From NCBI GenBank assembly GCA_902773395.1, contig CACYEJ010000145.1, positions 1-7,624 of the forward strand: DNA of 7,624 bases. Reading direction: 5' to 3'. The notes below the pieces were generated by a model that saw only the letters and a program-made list of their open reading frames with translations, made no database searches and was not told the DNA's origin. A program made the position numbers and the translations under genes. Below are positions 1 through 6,925 of the stretch, piece by piece (within the stretch, counting starts at the first letter, position 1; each line of letters begins with the position of its first letter). Source of the stretch: an uncultured Ruminococcus sp. (GTDB taxonomy: Bacteria; Bacillota_A; Clostridia; Oscillospirales; Acutalibacteraceae).

Positions 1-40
1 ACAAAAAACAGAGGACAAACTCAATATGGCTCGTCCCCTA
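1..40 (-). terminator. Rho-independent terminator closing the operon
   Basis: On the minus strand, AGGGGAC (plus 33-39) pairs with GTCCTCT (plus 10-16), giving a 7-bp stem with one G-U wobble. The loop is about 16 bases and can close by a few more weak pairs. The stem is followed at once by TGTTTTTTG (the A-run at plus 1-9). It starts about 26 bases after the stop codon of the VWA gene. Stem plus U-tract in the right orientation fits intrinsic termination of the whole minus-strand gene set. Confidence 0.75.
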
Positions 41-65
41 AAAGCATTTTTAGTAATAAAAATCA

Positions 66-1055
66 TCAACTGTTCAGATGATTCTTAGAAAAGAAATCAC
101 TCCAATCATTACAATTGGACAACGTCTTTATATTTTTATTATTGTCATCGCCGCCGATACTAAACACATTTACCTTTAATTCATCTCTCATCTGGCAATA
201 GCCATTAATAATATCATCTGAAAATGACTCTCCGTCAGTTATCATAACAATATTAAACGAGATATCTAAATTCGAATGATACACTGAATTAAAATCTCTA
301 ATCTCGTTAAACAATTTAAAGATAGTATCAAACGGATTGCATTTCACATTTCCGCCGGGATACTGTTCGATTTCCGAGATAGAATCCATTATACGGTTAG
401 TAGTGTCGCTGATAAACCTATTTTCTATTCTCACATAGCTCTCAGGCTTGCCGCCAAATGTTATTATAGAAAAGAACGTATCAGGAAATATCGCCGGTGT
501 CTTAAAAAAAAGCTTATTTATCAATTGACTTCGACGATTACAAAACTTAGTTTCATCAATCATGCCTGTATCAAAAAGCAAGCAAACCCACGACAGCTTC
601 TCATTAGTATTAGAAAAATACATGTTATACATATCTGTAACAGCGGAAATATTAATACCTTTTAGTCCGTCACTCAATTGAATATCACTGTCAGGGATTT
701 CTTCTTCAACTGAAAGAAAACATTTTTTTATCTTCATCGAAATCTCATTTTCATTGTTCACGAAAAATTGCAGCTTTAATAACGAATGATGTCCATAAAA
801 AACATAGTGTCTTTTAACCCTTACAGTGTAATATTCCTTTACTTTGGAATCTCCAACACGTTTATTCAATATTAAAATAAATGTAACTTCGTTTGCCGCT
901 TCACCGCTGTTATTAACAACTAGATATTTTTCCGACACGCCCGGAACTATGGAATTGTTTCTCAGCGACATAACTTTCATTTCTCTTATACCATTATCGG
1001 TATATCTGATAAACCCCAGAGAGTGAAACGAACCATCATTTGTAAATATTGTCAA
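66..1055 (-). CDS. VWA-domain protein, cytoplasmic, with degenerate MIDAS
   Basis: This 329-residue protein has no signal peptide or membrane segment, so it is probably cytoplasmic. Residues about 1-120 are beta-rich and not recognised. Residues about 155-320 read as a von Willebrand A fold: a first strand WVCLLFDTG, a strand FSIITFGG, a GGN turn, then the strand FNIVMITDGES with D274, and a final strand VNVFSIGG. The overall pattern resembles the stand-alone bacterial VWA proteins of TerY/YfbK type. The metal-ion site is altered. The usual DxSxS is D162-T-G-M-I, so both serines are replaced, and the usual loop threonine after GG is asparagine. Metal-dependent ligand binding may therefore be weak or absent. 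VWA domains normally mediate protein-protein contacts, so an adaptor role with the neighbouring tubulin-like and actin/Hsp70-like proteins is inferred. It is the last gene of the set. The start is taken as TTG at 1055, because the upstream GTG at 1062-1064 lies inside the Shine-Dalgarno sequence GAGGTG; starting at the GTG would add three residues. Confidence 0.75.
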   Translation of the reverse strand: MTIFTNDGSFHSLGFIRYTDNGIREMKVMSLRNNSIVPGVSEKYLVVNNSGEAANEVTFILILNKRVGDSKVKEYYTVRVKRHYVFYGHHSLLKLQFFVNNENEISMKIKKCFLSVEEEIPDSDIQLSDGLKGINISAVTDMYNMYFSNTNEKLSWVCLLFDTGMIDETKFCNRRSQLINKLFFKTPAIFPDTFFSIITFGGKPESYVRIENRFISDTTNRIMDSISEIEQYPGGNVKCNPFDTIFKLFNEIRDFNSVYHSNLDISFNIVMITDGESFSDDIINGYCQMRDELKVNVFSIGGDDNNKNIKTLSNCNDWSDFFSKNHLNS

Positions 1056-1061
1056 AAACAA

Positions 1062-1067
1062 CACCTC
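1062..1067 (-). promoter_or_regulatory. Ribosome binding site deciding the VWA gene start
   Basis: GAGGTG on the minus strand lies 6 bases before the TTG at 1055. The longest open frame would start at the GTG within this motif, but nothing upstream of that GTG resembles a Shine-Dalgarno site. The downstream TTG is therefore the better start. Confidence 0.55.
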
Positions 1068-1079
1068 GTTACTAAAGCA

Positions 1080-1102
1080 GCTTTACAATTTGCAAGTAAA
1101 GC
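1080..1102. repeat. Inverted repeat in the gap before the VWA gene
   Basis: GCTTTAC at 1080-1086 and GTAAAGC at 1096-1102 form a perfect 7-bp stem with a 9-base loop. It sits in the 78-base gap between the cohesin-like gene and the longest VWA frame, just upstream of the VWA ribosome binding site. No T-run follows on the minus strand, so it is not an obvious terminator. An RNA-processing or stability hairpin that sets a different expression level for the last gene is possible but unproven. Part of the stem overlaps a smaller alternative palindrome (AAAGCAGCTTT, 1074-1084). Confidence 0.45.
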
Positions 1103-1142
1103 CGAATTTGAATTTCTCATACTTTTCAGTTGAGTATATAAC

Positions 1143-1937
1143 CTACTTTTTTTTACTTAAAATTACCATCTGCAACGGACAAACAGAAACAGCAATCACT
1201 GAGAACACACCAAGAAATACAAGATATCCCATTGGAACACTATCATCTTTTGTATCTTTTTCTTCTTTGGAAGCTGTCGAAGATGTATCCTCACTCTTGT
1301 TTTTATCCTTATCGGACTTGTTTTCCTTTGAGGAGTTGTCATCTTCTTTTTCAGTTTTGTCGCTTTTTACAACCTCAATTGTTCCCTTTGCACTTATCGG
1401 AATTGTTAAATCGTCTGTACTGTTGTACACTTTGCTTCCATTTGAAATTTCAACTGTGTATTTCGTGCCAACTTTGGCATTTTCAGGAACAGTAAAATGA
1501 ACTGTAAAGAATTTATCAGTCTTTTCTGTATAAGTATAATTTTCCGAAATGTCGAGCTTTTTCTTTTTTAGCTCTTGATTGCCGTCGCCTTTGCCCCATA
1601 CTATCAAAGCTTGATTCTCTGAAAAATTGTAAAGAATATCATCAGCATTTTCTTTGATATATCCGCCAACACCGCAGGAAGCGTCAGGCGAAAGATCCTT
1701 ACAAGTCAATATTATTCTAAAACTAGAAATACCGTTTTTATTCTCAGTTAAATTTATAGGCACCTCAACAGTTTCACCTTGTGACGCTGTAACATCTCCA
1801 ACAGACATAGCAACTTCATCGCTGCCGAAGATATCTAGCCCCTCTGCATACGCATTAACAGCTAAATCGTTCGGAGCATAAACTACCGTAAAAAAACACC
1901 CTATAATTAAGAAAAAAATAACGACTCCCTTTTTCAT
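1143..1937 (-). CDS. Secreted membrane-anchored protein with cohesin-like ectodomain
   Basis: This 264-residue protein begins MKK followed by a hydrophobic stretch to about residue 21. The likely signal-peptidase site is AYA|E after residue 31. Residues about 40-190 resemble a cohesin or carbohydrate-binding-type beta sandwich: VGDVTASQGETVEVPINL, a strand ISSFRIILT, a middle segment NQALIVWGKGDG, and late strands FFTVHFTVPENAKVGTKY. These match the usual order of cohesin strands. The strand that in cohesins often reads YDxxxL is replaced here by a segment with two cysteines ten residues apart (C74, C84), which could form a disulfide outside the cell. Residues about 193-235 are a linker rich in K, E, D and S. 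Residues 238-260 form one transmembrane helix, followed by a SKKK tail. There is no LPXTG motif, so anchoring is by the membrane. The topology is ectodomain out with a tiny cytoplasmic tail. A strong AAGGGGA ribosome site lies 7 bases before the ATG. It follows the ATPase-like gene by 18 bases. The partner is unknown. Other Ig-like beta sandwiches are an alternative to cohesin. Confidence 0.8.
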   Translation of the reverse strand: MKKGVVIFFLIIGCFFTVVYAPNDLAVNAYAEGLDIFGSDEVAMSVGDVTASQGETVEVPINLTENKNGISSFRIILTCKDLSPDASCGVGGYIKENADDILYNFSENQALIVWGKGDGNQELKKKKLDISENYTYTEKTDKFFTVHFTVPENAKVGTKYTVEISNGSKVYNSTDDLTIPISAKGTIEVVKSDKTEKEDDNSSKENKSDKDKNKSEDTSSTASKEEKDTKDDSVPMGYLVFLGVFSVIAVSVCPLQMVILSKKK

Positions 1938-1944
1938 TGAAAAA

Positions 1945-1950
1945 TCCCCT
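1945..1950 (-). promoter_or_regulatory. Ribosome binding site of the cohesin-like gene
   Basis: AGGGGA on the minus strand, 7 bases before the ATG at 1937, is close to the anti-Shine-Dalgarno consensus. It lies in the 18-base gap after the stop codon of the ATPase-like gene and supports both the chosen start and co-transcription. Confidence 0.75.
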
Positions 1951-1955
1951 TCATT

Positions 1956-4900
1956 TTATAGCAGAGAAAACTCTTCTCCATAGCACTTAGAAAGCAGCTT
2001 GCAAGCTTCAATCATACAAAAGATAGAATCTAACATTTCCGGATAAATATCCGATACAGGACACATTAGCTGCATTGTACCATTAATTATTGAAAACGCT
2101 TCGTTGATTTCTATTGCAATATCAAAGCTATCACTGTTTTTAAAAGCACCTAGAAGCATCTTAGTCATATCTCGATTTGGCATATATTTGTTGATAGCAT
2201 CAACACAATACTTACAGAAATGCTTGTAATTTTTGATATTAAAAAGTTCGTTGATATTGCCTGCCGGTATTTCTGTAGCCTGTATAGACTCCTGCAAATC
2301 ATTTTCAGCTGCTAGCTTACGGTGTCCTCTGCTGTCTACACAGCTTATCTCCGATAAAGATTTCATGTAGGTTTTATTTGAATTATCTCCAATTTCAAGA
2401 CTGCATTGTGATAAATACTTCCTCATGCTGACCTCAGCTTTTTTCAAGAAGCCCTCATCTCCGGAAATAATTTTATCAGCGAAGTCAAAGCCTTTTGCAG
2501 CCACACCGTCAAAACGAATTTTCATTCTTCTTATATTTTTATTATCAGGCTGTTTAATTACCATATCAACGAAGTTATTCACAGTCTGAATCAATAAAGC
2601 ATATCTAAAAATAAGGTTCGCACAAAATTGAATACCCTCTGTACTAAAATCACACTCCGTATTAAAATCAACCATTTTAAGCAATTGAGCTAATACATTA
2701 TGCCAACTGTCATCTCTTGGGCAGCCTCTCCGTTTATTGTTCGGAAAGAACTTTTTACATAATTTTGATGCGATTTTCTCCGGATCATTTTCACTGCCAA
2801 TCTTCAAACGCTGCTTTGGCACGAATAACGAATTCCCACCAACTGCACCATACAAAAGCTTTTGTGCACTCGCTGCTGATTCACAGTGGCTAAGCATATC
2901 ATACACACACTGATACAACAAGTCCTTTCCTCCAAACTGAAACGACGAATATGCACACAGCTTCTTAGCTCCATTCATATCTGTAGATACAGCCGCCAAC
3001 TTAGTGAGCGTATGCCCTATTTCAACATTGACAAACAGCGTATCTATAGCATTTCCGATAGCTCCTGCCACCGAAACAACACCGTCATACAGTACAGACA
3101 TTTTTTCAGCGTGAAGCATATTTATGATTTCAATATCAAATACATTGTTTATAGACTTAATTACGCTATCCCATACACCCGCTGTAAATTCCACATACAG
3201 CTTTCCGGGAATAGACGGATAAACATACAGGTGGTTGCAGCCCTTATTTAGTGCGTGACACGCCGCCGTATAACATAGATTATATATAATTGCTTTTATA
3301 CATGATTCTGATTTCAAATCATTCTGTTGCTTCTGATATCCTTTTTCAAGAACATGCTTATCACAATCATATATTTTAAGTTTGCTCTGTTCAAATTCCA
3401 CCGCACTGTTTTTAAACGGCAGAAACGCACCATGATAAGGCGTAAAGTCTTTGATATCCACAATATTATCAAAATAAGATACCATATAAGTTGGAACCTG
3501 ATTGTGTGGAACAGAATCTTTGAAAATATTCATATAAGGCGAATAATACTTCAAATCATATTCCGCAAGCAGCAAACGAATTGTAGGAGTGCCTCCGGTA
3601 ATACTGTCATAATAAGGCTCACCATTTGACACTTTGTAACCCATTGAACACGTCTGACTTCCAAAGTCTACATATACCGACATATCAACATCTGTTGAAT
3701 TATCTATATTTGCAAGGTTAATCTCTGCCTTTACATTCTGGTCAAGCAGCACAGGACAAGTCTCTCCGTCTTTTCTCCGTACATTGACCACCGTACCAAG
3801 ATACATCTTATTCCAGATAACCTTTATCAAATGTCTGGGCTTTTCGACAGTGGATACATCAAATGTATAAAGATTACCATTTGAAATTTCCAAAGAAGAA
3901 TTATTTATTTCAGCAAAGCAATCAATACCTTCTTCAGATAATTTCACACAATTATTAAAATCAGTTATATCATCAAAGCTTTTAAGCATAGCCGCCCTAT
4001 TCGAGAAAAATGTATATTCATGGCACATTGACTCGTACTCAAAAGGCACATCAGGATACATACAAAATGTAGGCAGATGAGAAAGATACCAAATAGAACG
4101 GGCAGAGAAATCATGCGTTTCAGTAAAATGATACGGTACAGAAACATTTTTTCCGTTAGGACTTGTGAACGTAATATTATAAACGAAAGAGCCTGTCACG
4201 ACCGCCATATCAATACGGCTTTCTTCCGATTCAAGCTCAGCCGATTCCGACACGTTCATTGAAATACTTTTTACAATACATTTTCCCTTTTCAATCTCCT
4301 CTAATACAGCAGAATTAAAAGGATATAACGCATTAAGAAATTCATTCGAATATACAAAGTAAATCTTCTCGCTGAACATAGAAAGCGGTATATAATTTTG
4401 ATCCACGCAATAAAGTGAAATATTTCCAAATTCCTTAGCCGGCAATTCATCAAAGCCTCTCAAAGGGATATTGATATAAGCAAAGATTATGTCCTTTATC
4501 ATTTTCAAAGGCGATTCATCAGGCAAAGATCTCGCCGAAAGAAGCAGCAAAATCTTCTGTAGGTGTGATGTCTTCACAAAAAGATTTTTATTCAAATCAC
4601 CCGGCACATCAATCAGCTTGTGGTAGAAATCCTTCCACGGTGAATTCTCACCATCTTTTCTGATTACTTCTCTTGACGGAATTATAAAAAATCTTCTGGA
4701 ACAACAGCCTGCAACAGAACCATTGCTGTTTGTATCAAAATAATATACATTAAGACCATCTTCCAGTATATTCTCATTGCCAATGCAGTTATCATACTGA
4801 TCCGATATAGAAAGCTTATCTTTCCAAACTCTCAAATATGGTCTGTTGCCGGAAAAAGATAAATTTACAGGAGAAAAACTGTTGCCCGTATTACAGCCAT

Positions 4901-5180
4901 ACAGCATTACTGTAACAACCATAGAGAACCACATCAGCAAGGAAGGCGTTTCTTTGATTTTTTCCAATGTGTCGTCAATACCATAATAGCTGTAAGTTTT
5001 CCACAACGAGTTAATCGAACGGATAGTGCTGATGAAATGATCACTTCCGCCCCTGCCGTCACCTTTTAGGCAGATAGGTTCAATCATCTCTGCATACTCT
5101 TCGGTACTGTCTGCAACTTTATAAAATTGACCCGCCTTGTCGGAAATCACCTGGTCCCCAAGTATATTAGAAATAATCAA
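1956..5180 (-). CDS. Large protein with actin/Hsp70-like nucleotide-binding domain
   Basis: This 1074-residue protein has an unrecognised N-terminal half (about 1-495). That half is mostly beta-rich, with one hydrophobic stretch near 81-96 that is more likely a buried helix than a membrane anchor. From about 500 it reads as an actin/Hsp70-superfamily ATPase fold. The phosphate-1 loop is VYVDFGSQTC (D505, G507), comparable to DFGTTN in Hsp70. P655-S-I-P-G follows a strand where Hsp70/actin-like proteins often have a conserved proline. The phosphate-2 strand is FVNVEIGHT (E720, G722). FQFGGKDL (749 onward) resembles the FAGRD-type segment of this superfamily. IRFDGVAAKGF (888 onward) sits where the adenosine loop is expected. 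Phosphate 2 is degenerate: the usual aspartate is E720 and the GGGT run is GHT, so hydrolysis may be slow or lost. The last 150 residues are mainly helical. The length is well above Hsp70 (about 640) because of the N-terminal half. The start is TTG with AAAGGGTG 7 bases upstream; an in-frame stop lies just before, and the first internal methionine is residue 32. It lies 19 bases after the tubulin-like gene. The role is not known; a filament or chaperone-like partner of the tubulin-like protein is inferred. Confidence 0.75.
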   Translation of the reverse strand: MIISNILGDQVISDKAGQFYKVADSTEEYAEMIEPICLKGDGRGGSDHFISTIRSINSLWKTYSYYGIDDTLEKIKETPSLLMWFSMVVTVMLYGCNTGNSFSPVNLSFSGNRPYLRVWKDKLSISDQYDNCIGNENILEDGLNVYYFDTNSNGSVAGCCSRRFFIIPSREVIRKDGENSPWKDFYHKLIDVPGDLNKNLFVKTSHLQKILLLLSARSLPDESPLKMIKDIIFAYINIPLRGFDELPAKEFGNISLYCVDQNYIPLSMFSEKIYFVYSNEFLNALYPFNSAVLEEIEKGKCIVKSISMNVSESAELESEESRIDMAVVTGSFVYNITFTSPNGKNVSVPYHFTETHDFSARSIWYLSHLPTFCMYPDVPFEYESMCHEYTFFSNRAAMLKSFDDITDFNNCVKLSEEGIDCFAEINNSSLEISNGNLYTFDVSTVEKPRHLIKVIWNKMYLGTVVNVRRKDGETCPVLLDQNVKAEINLANIDNSTDVDMSVYVDFGSQTCSMGYKVSNGEPYYDSITGGTPTIRLLLAEYDLKYYSPYMNIFKDSVPHNQVPTYMVSYFDNIVDIKDFTPYHGAFLPFKNSAVEFEQSKLKIYDCDKHVLEKGYQKQQNDLKSESCIKAIIYNLCYTAACHALNKGCNHLYVYPSIPGKLYVEFTAGVWDSVIKSINNVFDIEIINMLHAEKMSVLYDGVVSVAGAIGNAIDTLFVNVEIGHTLTKLAAVSTDMNGAKKLCAYSSFQFGGKDLLYQCVYDMLSHCESAASAQKLLYGAVGGNSLFVPKQRLKIGSENDPEKIASKLCKKFFPNNKRRGCPRDDSWHNVLAQLLKMVDFNTECDFSTEGIQFCANLIFRYALLIQTVNNFVDMVIKQPDNKNIRRMKIRFDGVAAKGFDFADKIISGDEGFLKKAEVSMRKYLSQCSLEIGDNSNKTYMKSLSEISCVDSRGHRKLAAENDLQESIQATEIPAGNINELFNIKNYKHFCKYCVDAINKYMPNRDMTKMLLGAFKNSDSFDIAIEINEAFSIINGTMQLMCPVSDIYPEMLDSIFCMIEACKLLSKCYGEEFSLL

Positions 5181-5187
5181 TTTGTGT

Positions 5188-5195
5188 CACCCTTT
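5188..5195 (-). promoter_or_regulatory. Ribosome binding site supporting a TTG start
   Basis: AAAGGGTG on the minus strand lies 7 bases before TTG at 5180. An in-frame TGA sits within it and no ATG or GTG is available in frame before residue 32, so the TTG start is well supported. The site lies entirely in the 19-base gap after the tubulin-like gene. Confidence 0.7.
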
Positions 5196-5199
5196 AAAA

Positions 5200-6894
5200 T
5201 TACTTTACTATCGTTTCTGCCAACATCATAGTATGACGTATTATTTTATTGCAGAAAATAGTACCGTCATCTGAGCTAAACTGCTCCACATCCGGAAATT
5301 TTTTCATATATTCTTGAAGATGCTCGTTTAAACGTCCAAGCATCATATCTCTATCAAAACCATCTATCGACTTTATCATTTTTACAAGTATTGAAAATGC
5401 GTATTCAGACAAACTTCCGGCACCCGAATGTCTTGTATTAAATCTAAGAATCTTATACGTAATGTCGTCTACAATACCTCGTGTATCTCCCGGAAACAAA
5501 TTTGTCATATCAGATTTATCGTCTATTTCATTCAACGCAATAAGTGTATTTCGCACTATTGTTTTTAGAAAAATATTAATATTATCTAATGCTTTTAAAG
5601 ATAGATTTGCTTTAGCTTCATCGGACATTCCTTTTGTTTTCTTGCCAAAAATACCTTTAAAAAATCCGCCGGAATTGACGGGAGCATTTTCAGGCACCTC
5701 ATTCAAAAGCAAAGCATCGTGTACATAATAGGTCATTAAAGCTGCCATTACGATAAAGATCCAGTAATGCTTCATACACGATTCATTGAACAATGTGTGA
5801 GAAGCAAAGATATTACCGGAAGAATTACCGAAGGCATAAACGGCACCATCTTTATAATCGCCGTTATTTACCAGAATTTCTCTTATCGACAATCCGTTAA
5901 TCAGATTAGATATATGCAGCCAATGCTTCTGTTCCTTAGGCTGATATTCATTAGAAGTAACATCGTATTCGAGCAATTTTTTTCCGTCTGTTTTAATATT
6001 AATAAACGTTGCATTGACCTTTGATATATCCGAATACAATCTGTCAAGAAAACGGGACGCATAAAAATTCGGATCAAGATTCGAAAGCTTATACTGATCA
6101 TTTACGACAATATTCCAATATTCATCGAGAGCATCGAGATTCTCCTGATGCAGTACAAATTGTTCAAGTGACGGATTGAAAGAAAGCAGCTTATTTTTCA
6201 CCGTAGGAATATCAAAAATATCAAAACCTTTTTTTAACTCAGGAAAATTTATATAAATTTCAGGGTGAGGTATTGTAAGATTAAACTCAAACTTCGTTGA
6301 CGGACCCGATATGACCATATAGCGATGCACCCGATGATCAGGGGGAATATAAGAATTCTCCATAGGAATAAATGTGGTGGCAGTGCCGCCGCCACGGTAG
6401 CCACCACAATTTATTGTAATAACATCACCGTTAGGAATACCGTCATAGAGCTTGCGAAAAAAGGTATCATTTTCGCCTGAATAGAAGATTTCACCCAACC
6501 ACGGCTTACCGTAAATACCGTTTTCTATATCAAGGCTGATATCCTCTTGTGTGCAGCCAAGCGAGAGCAGCGGATTGTTCGCATACTTAGTGTACACTGA
6601 CGTACTGTTACGGCAATCCACCACATCATAAATGGTTATATCGTCACATACCAGCTCAGGCTTTTTATCATACATGATCTCATAGTAATCAGTATACATT
6701 TTTGCAAAGCTAAGTGCACGTCCGTAATCAGTAGTTACACGATCCTCTGTCTTGTATTCAAGGTCTAATATTCTCACATGAACTTTTTCACCAGCATTCA
6801 CAACGCCGCTGAACATACCAAGTGCACCCATAATAAACACAGCTGTAGAGGAAAGTACGCCTTCTCCTCCCCAGGCATTTATCAACGATTCCAT
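5200..6894 (-). CDS. Divergent tubulin/FtsZ-superfamily protein
   Basis: This 564-residue protein shows the GTP-binding layout of the tubulin/FtsZ superfamily. The first strand runs into a glycine loop, LINAWGGEGV (G9, G10, G12; loop T1), followed by a hydrophobic helix to about residue 29. A second strand, VHVRILDLEY, ends in acidic residues as at loop T2. Later comes the strand DVITINCG and the signature loop GGGTATT (168-174; T4), which corresponds to GGGTGTG or GGTGAA in relatives. NLD at 272-274, about 104 residues after T4, could be a T7-like loop, but the second acidic residue that completes NxDxxD is missing, so catalysis on polymerisation is uncertain. A hydrophobic segment at about 376-396 may be a buried helix or may touch the membrane. 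The C-terminal 160 residues are helical and carry a GK-rich linker near 405-420. It is longer than FtsZ (about 380) and recalls the tubulin-like families found with VWA proteins. The ATG is preceded at once by an in-frame TGA, which fixes the start; the ribosome site (GGATG) is weak. It lies 31 bases after the repeat-protein gene and 19 before the ATPase-like gene. Confidence 0.75.
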   Translation of the reverse strand: MESLINAWGGEGVLSSTAVFIMGALGMFSGVVNAGEKVHVRILDLEYKTEDRVTTDYGRALSFAKMYTDYYEIMYDKKPELVCDDITIYDVVDCRNSTSVYTKYANNPLLSLGCTQEDISLDIENGIYGKPWLGEIFYSGENDTFFRKLYDGIPNGDVITINCGGYRGGGTATTFIPMENSYIPPDHRVHRYMVISGPSTKFEFNLTIPHPEIYINFPELKKGFDIFDIPTVKNKLLSFNPSLEQFVLHQENLDALDEYWNIVVNDQYKLSNLDPNFYASRFLDRLYSDISKVNATFINIKTDGKKLLEYDVTSNEYQPKEQKHWLHISNLINGLSIREILVNNGDYKDGAVYAFGNSSGNIFASHTLFNESCMKHYWIFIVMAALMTYYVHDALLLNEVPENAPVNSGGFFKGIFGKKTKGMSDEAKANLSLKALDNINIFLKTIVRNTLIALNEIDDKSDMTNLFPGDTRGIVDDITYKILRFNTRHSGAGSLSEYAFSILVKMIKSIDGFDRDMMLGRLNEHLQEYMKKFPDVEQFSSDDGTIFCNKIIRHTMMLAETIVK

Positions 6895-6925
6895 TCATTT
6901 CACATCCATTATTAAATAGGTAATA

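Noticed and set aside
844..1026. Plus-strand open frame of 60 codons
   Set aside because: It lies wholly antisense to the VWA gene, has no ribosome site, and its product has no recognisable features.
1071..1142. Promoter or terminator in the gap before the VWA gene
   Set aside because: A TATACT-like hexamer is present near 1134-1139 on the minus strand but no convincing -35 box lies at the right distance, and the hairpin lacks a T-run.
1090..1500. Plus-strand open frame of 136 codons with many Ser/Phe/Leu residues
   Set aside because: It is the antisense shadow of the K/E/D/S-rich linker and membrane segment of the cohesin-like gene. The apparent hydrophobicity comes from complementing lysine and glutamate codons.
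2886..3629. Two plus-strand open frames of 100-121 codons
   Set aside because: Both are antisense to the nucleotide-binding domain of the ATPase-like gene and encode implausible Ile/Arg/His-rich products.
3960..4262. Short open frames on both strands inside the ATPase-like gene
   Set aside because: They are out of frame within a long, continuous, well-supported coding region, and their products show no features.
5462..6024. Plus-strand open frames of 85-88 codons
   Set aside because: They are antisense to the tubulin-like gene and have no ribosome site or domain features.
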